Assembly: GCA_937891325.1 (NCBI GenBank)
Contig: CALAFU010000206.1
Coordinates: 1-10,209, forward strand
Direction of reading: 5' to 3'
Source: an uncultured Candidatus Melainabacteria bacterium
GTDB lineage: Bacteria > Cyanobacteriota > Vampirovibrionia > Gastranaerophilales > Gastranaerophilaceae
DNA: 10,209 nt
The position numbers and the translations under genes are program-made. The notes under the pieces are model-generated. The model was not told where the DNA came from. It did no database searches and was given only the letters and a program-made list of their open reading frames with translations. Of the stretch, positions 6,217 through 10,209 are shown piece by piece; position 1 is the stretch's first letter; each line of letters opens with the position of its first letter.

Positions 6217-7883
6217 AAAATATAATTTTAGGACTTGTAATTTTTGCACTCGCATTTGCAAGTCCTAAAATGTATGCAACAAATATCTTTCAGCCTGTAA
6301 GAGTTGGTATTGGTAATCAAAATTGGTCAACCTTTAATTATCAAAAAATAACCCTTTTTGGCACATCTGACGTGCAAATTTATGAAAAAAACACATCAAA
6401 ATTGATTACATCAGTGCCAGCAGACACAAATATTGTAATCTCTTTGAAAGATGAAGCCTTCACAATTGAGGTTGGCGAAGAAACCTTCACAACTCCAGAA
6501 ACACTTACTCTAGAATGTCCTAACGGATTTTTAGGAGTTGACGGATTAAAAAGAAAAGGTCGTCAAGCCCTTTATAGAACCTCTTTTGAAATCGTTAAAA
6601 AACCTAACACAACAAATTTATTCTATTTAGTTAATGTTTTAGACCTTCAAGACTATTTAAAAGGTGTCGTTCCAAACGAAATGCCTGTAAGTTTTGGTAT
6701 AGAAGCCCTAAAAGCTCAAGCAGTTGCGGCAAGAAACTATGTACTAAGCCCAAGAACCCGACTTGTAAAAGAATACGATGTAGTTGATTCGGTTGCAAGC
6801 CAAGTATATTTTGGTGCAAACACAGAGGATAACCTTTCAAATAGAGCCGTTGAAGAAACAGAAGGCATTATTGCTCTTTATAATTGGAATTTGATTTTGG
6901 CTCAATACAGCTCTACTGCGGGCGGTTACACAGAAAGTTTTTCAAACGCATTTTCTGATCCTGCAAACAAAAAATTCCCGTCAAATTCAAAACCTTACTT
7001 GGTTGCAAAAGCTGATATGCTAACTCAACCGCCACTTGTAACAGAAGAACAAGTTCGTGATTTTTATATGAACAAACCTGATTCTTACGATGTTCGTTCA
7101 CCATACTATCGTTGGCAAAAGGAATGGACAAAAGAAGAATTACAGACCGTTTTGTCTAAAACACTTGTCTCTCAATCGAAAACAGGTTTTGTATTTCCAA
7201 AATTAATGAAAGCAGAAGATTTCGGCGAATTAGTTTCAATAAAACCAATTAGCAGAGGTGAATCAGGCAAATTAATTGATGTTGAAATTAAGACTACAAA
7301 AGGAACTTTCGATGTTCAAAAAGAACTTGTTATCAGACGAGTTTTCCAAAAGAATAACATCTCACTTCCTAGTGCAAATGTTGTTTTCGACTTTTTAAAT
7401 GATGAAGAAACAGGCGAAACAAAAGTTATTGCCTACGGCGGTGGTTTTGGTCATGGTGTTGGAATGAGCCAATATGGTGCAGGTTTTATGGGCAAAGAAT
7501 TAAAAATGCCTTACGATAAAATCTTGAAGCACTATTACACAGGAATTTCCTTAACTACAATACCTGTAATTGTTTCATCATACCAAACTCAACAAAAAGT
7601 AACTCAAAAAGTATATTTAGAACATAAAACAGCAAATTTGATTATTGATAACAAGTTTAATTTGTCAAAAATTAATTTAATCGTAAACGGTAGAGAAACT
7701 TCTATTCCGCTAACTCAAGGAATTTCAAATTTCAGAGCGCCGATTAAAATTGATATTTCATATTTAGTAAAAAAAGGTGAAAATGTAATTACTTTTTGCT
7801 ATCCTTTAGATGAAGGCTCAATGAAGGCAGCAAGATTGTATATAGAAACGGTAAACCCAAATGCAGACAAGTTCGGCTTCTAA
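6198..7883 (+). CDS. Secreted SpoIID/LytB-domain protein, putative peptidoglycan lytic enzyme
   Basis: The 561-aa protein has an N-terminal signal peptide: KKIK, a hydrophobic core at about 9-21, and cleavage probably between 21 and 27. This places it outside the inner membrane. The SpoIID/LytB domain is clear: NVLDLQDYLKGVVPNEMP (146-163), LKAQAVAARNYVL (171-183) and the late motif GHGVGMSQYGAGFMG (418-432), followed by a KILKHYYTGISL segment. Bacillus SpoIID is a lytic transglycosylase that cuts denuded glycan strands; its catalytic Glu corresponds to E161 here. About 35-140 is a beta-rich region, and the last roughly 90 residues (about 470-561) form a beta-rich tail I do not recognise. It sits between cysS and murJ, overlapping each by about 20 nt, which suggests coupled expression and a role in wall synthesis or septation rather than sporulation. 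The domain call is firm; the enzymatic activity is inferred. Confidence 0.9.
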   Translation: MGIKKIKNIILGLVIFALAFASPKMYATNIFQPVRVGIGNQNWSTFNYQKITLFGTSDVQIYEKNTSKLITSVPADTNIVISLKDEAFTIEVGEETFTTPETLTLECPNGFLGVDGLKRKGRQALYRTSFEIVKKPNTTNLFYLVNVLDLQDYLKGVVPNEMPVSFGIEALKAQAVAARNYVLSPRTRLVKEYDVVDSVASQVYFGANTEDNLSNRAVEETEGIIALYNWNLILAQYSSTAGGYTESFSNAFSDPANKKFPSNSKPYLVAKADMLTQPPLVTEEQVRDFYMNKPDSYDVRSPYYRWQKEWTKEELQTVLSKTLVSQSKTGFVFPKLMKAEDFGELVSIKPISRGESGKLIDVEIKTTKGTFDVQKELVIRRVFQKNNISLPSANVVFDFLNDEETGETKVIAYGGGFGHGVGMSQYGAGFMGKELKMPYDKILKHYYTGISLTTIPVIVSSYQTQQKVTQKVYLEHKTANLIIDNKFNLSKINLIVNGRETSIPLTQGISNFRAPIKIDISYLVKKGENVITFCYPLDEGSMKAARLYIETVNPNADKFGF

Positions 7884-9477
7884 CGAAGGAAAAACAACAA
7901 CTATCTTAAAAGCGGCATGGCTTATCGCCGTAGTTACAGTAATAAGTAAACTCGTAGGCTTTTTACGAGACGTAATTATCGCAAACTATTACGGTGCATC
8001 AGTTGTATCTGACGCATATTTTTACGCATACCAAATTCCAGCCCTTGCGGTAATCCTTTTAGGCGGAATTGGTGGACCTTTCCATAGTGCAACAGTTGCT
8101 GTATTTACAAAAATTGTACCAAATTTAAAAGAAAAACCACCTGAAGTTGCAGAAAAATTATTCAATACATTTTTAACTGCAAGTTTCATATTTTTCACAA
8201 TTTTAACGATAATTTTCTTTGTATTTTCACATCAAATAATGTCGTTGATTATCTCTGACGGCAACGCACAACTTGTAGATTTAGCAAGTACACATTTGAG
8301 AATTATGTGTCCGTCATTAATTATCGGCGGTTTAATCGGTATTTATTACGGCATTTTGATTAGTTACAAAGAATTTATTTTACCAAGTCTTTCGCCAATC
8401 GTTGTAAGCGTTGTAATTATCGGTGCATTAATGATTACCGGCGGAGATAAAACAGGTGTAGTTCTTGCAAGCGCAACAATAGTCGGTGCTTTATGCCAAT
8501 TGTTATTGCAAATGCCAAGAGTAAGACAATTAGGTTACAAAATCAGACCAAACTTTGATTTTGTAAATAATGCCAATTTCAACAGTATTTTAGAGCTTTT
8601 ATTCCCTGCGATTTTAAGCTCTACAATCGGACAAGTTCATATTTATATTGATATGTTCTTCGCCTCTTGCTTAAAAGAAGGTGCTTGGACAGCGATTGGA
8701 TTTGCAAACAGAGTTTTCCAATTCCCTGTTGGAATTTTGGTTACAGCATTTTTAGTTCCATTATTCCCACTTTTCTCAAAATTAGCTGGCGAAAAGGATT
8801 TTGACGGAATTAGAACTTATTTCAACAAGGGCGTTGGCGTACTTCTTTTCGCTGCATTTCCTATCATTATCGGAATTTTATTATTAGGCATGGACGGTAT
8901 AAGAATTGTGTTTGAACGTGGTGCATTCAATGATAATGCAACATTTATGGTAACTCAAGCACTTTGGTTCTTGTCTTTCTCAATATTACCTTACGTTTTC
9001 AGAGATTCAATCACAAGAGTTTATTACTCATTTAACGATTCTGCAACACCTTTTGCAATCGCTTTTTCATCAATCGTATTAAAAGTATTTTTAAACTATT
9101 TGTTAGTGAAAAAATTAGCTCTAGGCATTGGCGGTATCACACTTTCAACCTCTCTTGTAACCCTATTTAACGCAGTAATGTTGGGCATTTTAATCAGCAG
9201 AAAAATCAAACTTAACTACAAAGATTTGTTTGTAAACTTCCTTAAAATGACATTAGCAGCCGTAATTACATTCGTAATTTGCTATATCGTTTCAAGTTTT
9301 ATGGAAATAAGTTTATTAGATTTTTCAAAACAATTACCAAAATACACTTACGAATTCACAAAAATTGCCGTAATTGGAACGCTATGTTTAGTTCTATACG
9401 TAGGTTTGAACCTATTGTTCAAAATGGAATATGCAAGTGAATTAACAAAAAGAGTAGTAGAAAGATTTAAGAAATAA
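7861..9477 (+). CDS. murJ: Lipid II flippase MurJ (MviN family), cyanobacterial type
   Basis: MurJ is the integral membrane protein (MOP superfamily) that flips lipid II across the inner membrane for peptidoglycan synthesis. The 538 aa are almost entirely hydrophobic segments, consistent with about 14 helices. Family motifs include SKLVGFLRDVIIANYYG (29-45), DAYFYAYQIPA (51-61), LLGGIGGPFHSA (66-77), RVFQFPVGILVTAFLVPLFP and FERGAF (Arg353) followed by the R-x-x-x-R-V-Y-Y-S-F-N-D segment. The LLGGIGGPFHSA version replaces the charged RRLFxEGA version of E. coli-like MurJ and is, from memory, typical of Cyanobacteria and relatives. The ATG start overlaps the preceding gene by 23 nt; no later in-frame ATG precedes the first helix. 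Its stop shares one base with the tsaC start. Co-location with a SpoIID-domain gene links it to wall growth. Confidence 0.96.
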   Translation: MQTSSASNEGKTTTILKAAWLIAVVTVISKLVGFLRDVIIANYYGASVVSDAYFYAYQIPALAVILLGGIGGPFHSATVAVFTKIVPNLKEKPPEVAEKLFNTFLTASFIFFTILTIIFFVFSHQIMSLIISDGNAQLVDLASTHLRIMCPSLIIGGLIGIYYGILISYKEFILPSLSPIVVSVVIIGALMITGGDKTGVVLASATIVGALCQLLLQMPRVRQLGYKIRPNFDFVNNANFNSILELLFPAILSSTIGQVHIYIDMFFASCLKEGAWTAIGFANRVFQFPVGILVTAFLVPLFPLFSKLAGEKDFDGIRTYFNKGVGVLLFAAFPIIIGILLLGMDGIRIVFERGAFNDNATFMVTQALWFLSFSILPYVFRDSITRVYYSFNDSATPFAIAFSSIVLKVFLNYLLVKKLALGIGGITLSTSLVTLFNAVMLGILISRKIKLNYKDLFVNFLKMTLAAVITFVICYIVSSFMEISLLDFSKQLPKYTYEFTKIAVIGTLCLVLYVGLNLLFKMEYASELTKRVVERFKK

Positions 9478-10055
9478 TGGACACTCAAAAAATTAAAAAT
9501 ATACTTGAAAACGACGGTGTTATCGCATTTGTGACCGATACAGTTTGGGGTTTAGGTTGCTTGCCAACTTCTAAAAAAGCTGTCGAAAGAATTTACGAAA
9601 TCAAACATCGTGACAGCAAAAAGCCATTAATTTTGATGTCTAACGACATTGAACCGCTACGTAAATACGTAAAACCCTTAACAGAAAAGGCTGAAGCCCT
9701 TGTAAAAAAATATTTTGCAGGTGCATTAACTCTTGTTGTTGAAAAATCAGAACTTACACCCGACTATATTACAAGTGGTCTAAACACTGTTGGCATTAGA
9801 GTTCCAGATAACAAAGTTTTTGCAGAAATTTGTTCTTGTATCGAAGGTAACGTTCTTGCAACAACAAGCGCAAACCTTTCAAACGAACCACCTGCGCTAA
9901 CTTATAATGAAGCAGTTAAATACATTGGTGATAAAGTAGATTTGGTTGTTGAAGATTACGGCGAAAAAGCTCAAGGGCGCGCTTCAACAGTTGCCGGAAT
10001 TTTCCCTGACAGCATAAAAATCTTCCGTCAAGGAGATGTGGTTCTAGATGTTTAA
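9477..10055 (+). CDS. tsaC: L-threonylcarbamoyladenylate synthase (TsaC/Sua5/YwlC, short form)
   Basis: It makes threonylcarbamoyl-AMP from threonine, bicarbonate and ATP, the first step of N6-threonylcarbamoyladenosine (t6A37) synthesis in ANN-decoding tRNAs; TsaB/D/E are not in the window. The 192-aa YrdC-type domain is complete: VTDTVWGLGC (19-28), IKHRDSKKPLILM (42-54), GALTLVV (82-88), GIRVPD (106-111), TTSANLSNEPPA (129-140) and a late QGRASTVAG. The extra C-terminal Sua5 domain of the long form is absent, so this is the short TsaC/YrdC class. The ATG overlaps the murJ stop by one base (TAATG), implying coupling. It is the last gene of the run and is followed by a spacer with hairpin repeat B. 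Confidence 0.96.
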   Translation: MDTQKIKNILENDGVIAFVTDTVWGLGCLPTSKKAVERIYEIKHRDSKKPLILMSNDIEPLRKYVKPLTEKAEALVKKYFAGALTLVVEKSELTPDYITSGLNTVGIRVPDNKVFAEICSCIEGNVLATTSANLSNEPPALTYNEAVKYIGDKVDLVVEDYGEKAQGRASTVAGIFPDSIKIFRQGDVVLDV

Positions 10056-10067
10056 ATATAAAACATC
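10047..10067 (+). other. Inverted repeat straddling the tsaC stop codon
   Basis: GATGTTT (10047-10053) and AAACATC (10061-10067) form a 7-bp stem with a 7-nt loop; the stop codon TAA begins at the last stem base. A second GAACATC lies at 10073-10079 and could compete for pairing. There is no G+C-rich stem and no U-tract, so it is at best a weak 3'-end hairpin. Confidence 0.3.
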
Positions 10068-10084
10068 ATTCTGAACATCTCTTT

Positions 10085-10175
10085 GCTAGACTATAAGACA
10101 ATAAGTTCATTTATAATTAAAATGACATTTTTACTATAGTTCGACTTATATTCCTATGTCACCCTTATATATGTC
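10085..10175. repeat. Intergenic hairpin repeat, copy B
   Basis: This is the second copy of the element at 4690-4789. The core at 10088-10148 shares 53 of 61 aligned columns with copy A, including the identical AAAATG-A-CATTTT centre (10119-10131). It keeps the left-arm units TAGACTA and TAAGACAA, and CGACTTAT and ACCCTTAT on the right. The right arm is more degenerate, and the gap between CGACTTA and CCCTTAT is 4 nt longer. The 154-bp region 10056-10209 contains this repeat and the stop-codon hairpin; I see no gene in it. Confidence 0.65.
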
Positions 10176-10209
10176 AAGTAATTCGATGACAAAATTACCC
10201 ATTTTTAAC

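Noticed and set aside
6198..7883. Evidence of endospore formation from the SpoIID domain
   Set aside because: SpoIID/LytB domains are common in non-sporulating Cyanobacteria and others; no other sporulation gene is present.
10047..10079. Intrinsic terminator after tsaC
   Set aside because: The stem is AT-rich and not followed by a U-tract, so it does not meet the usual criteria; kept only as an inverted repeat.
1..10209. CRISPR arrays, tRNA or rRNA genes, insertion sequences
   Set aside because: No regularly spaced repeats, no tRNA-like cloverleaf and no transposase or terminal inverted repeats with target duplications were seen on reading both strands.

Overview
The window is AT-rich, gene-dense and carries no mobile element. 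Three protein signatures point to a non-photosynthetic relative of Cyanobacteria (Melainabacteria/Vampirovibrionia, for example a gut Gastranaerophilales-like organism). MurJ has the cyanobacterial-style LLGGIGGPFHSA motif, RibBA has the H-E-G-R-G-I-G-L form of the GTP cyclohydrolase II motif, and a secreted SpoIID/LytB-domain protein sits beside murJ in a genome with no other sign of sporulation. This assignment is inferred from motifs and composition; no search was run.

Layout. Positions 1-2941 on the minus strand form the gene run mnmE -> ribE -> ribBA. It comprises a tRNA wobble-uridine modification GTPase, riboflavin synthase, and the bifunctional DHBP synthase/GTP cyclohydrolase II, which is cut by the left window edge. 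A 124-bp divergent intergenic region (2942-3065) follows. A single plus-strand gene (3066-4667) then encodes a full-length homologue of the hybrid cluster protein (Hcp, 'hydroxylamine reductase') in which essentially every ligand of the hybrid Fe-S-O cluster, and half of the N-terminal 4Fe-4S ligands, have been replaced. This is the most unusual item in the window. A 169-bp spacer holds a perfect 15-bp palindrome and copy A of a dispersed hairpin repeat. From 4837 to 10055 the plus strand carries a tightly overlapping run, cysS -> spoIID-like -> murJ -> tsaC/ywlC: cysteinyl-tRNA synthetase, secreted peptidoglycan-active protein, lipid II flippase, and threonylcarbamoyl-AMP synthase. The window ends in a spacer with copy B of the same hairpin repeat.

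How the genes fit together. The plus-strand run joins translation fidelity (Cys-tRNA charging, t6A synthesis) with envelope growth (MurJ, SpoIID domain) through overlaps of 19, 23 and 1 nt, so the genes are probably co-transcribed and translationally coupled. The minus-strand run joins tRNA modification with flavin synthesis; ribE and ribBA share a TAATG junction.

A regulatory pattern recurs. mnmE, ribE and cysS each have a good sigma70-type promoter whose -10 box ends only 6-7 nt before the ATG, with no Shine-Dalgarno sequence, which predicts leaderless mRNAs. The Hcp-like gene and the spoIID-like gene instead show recognisable Shine-Dalgarno sequences.
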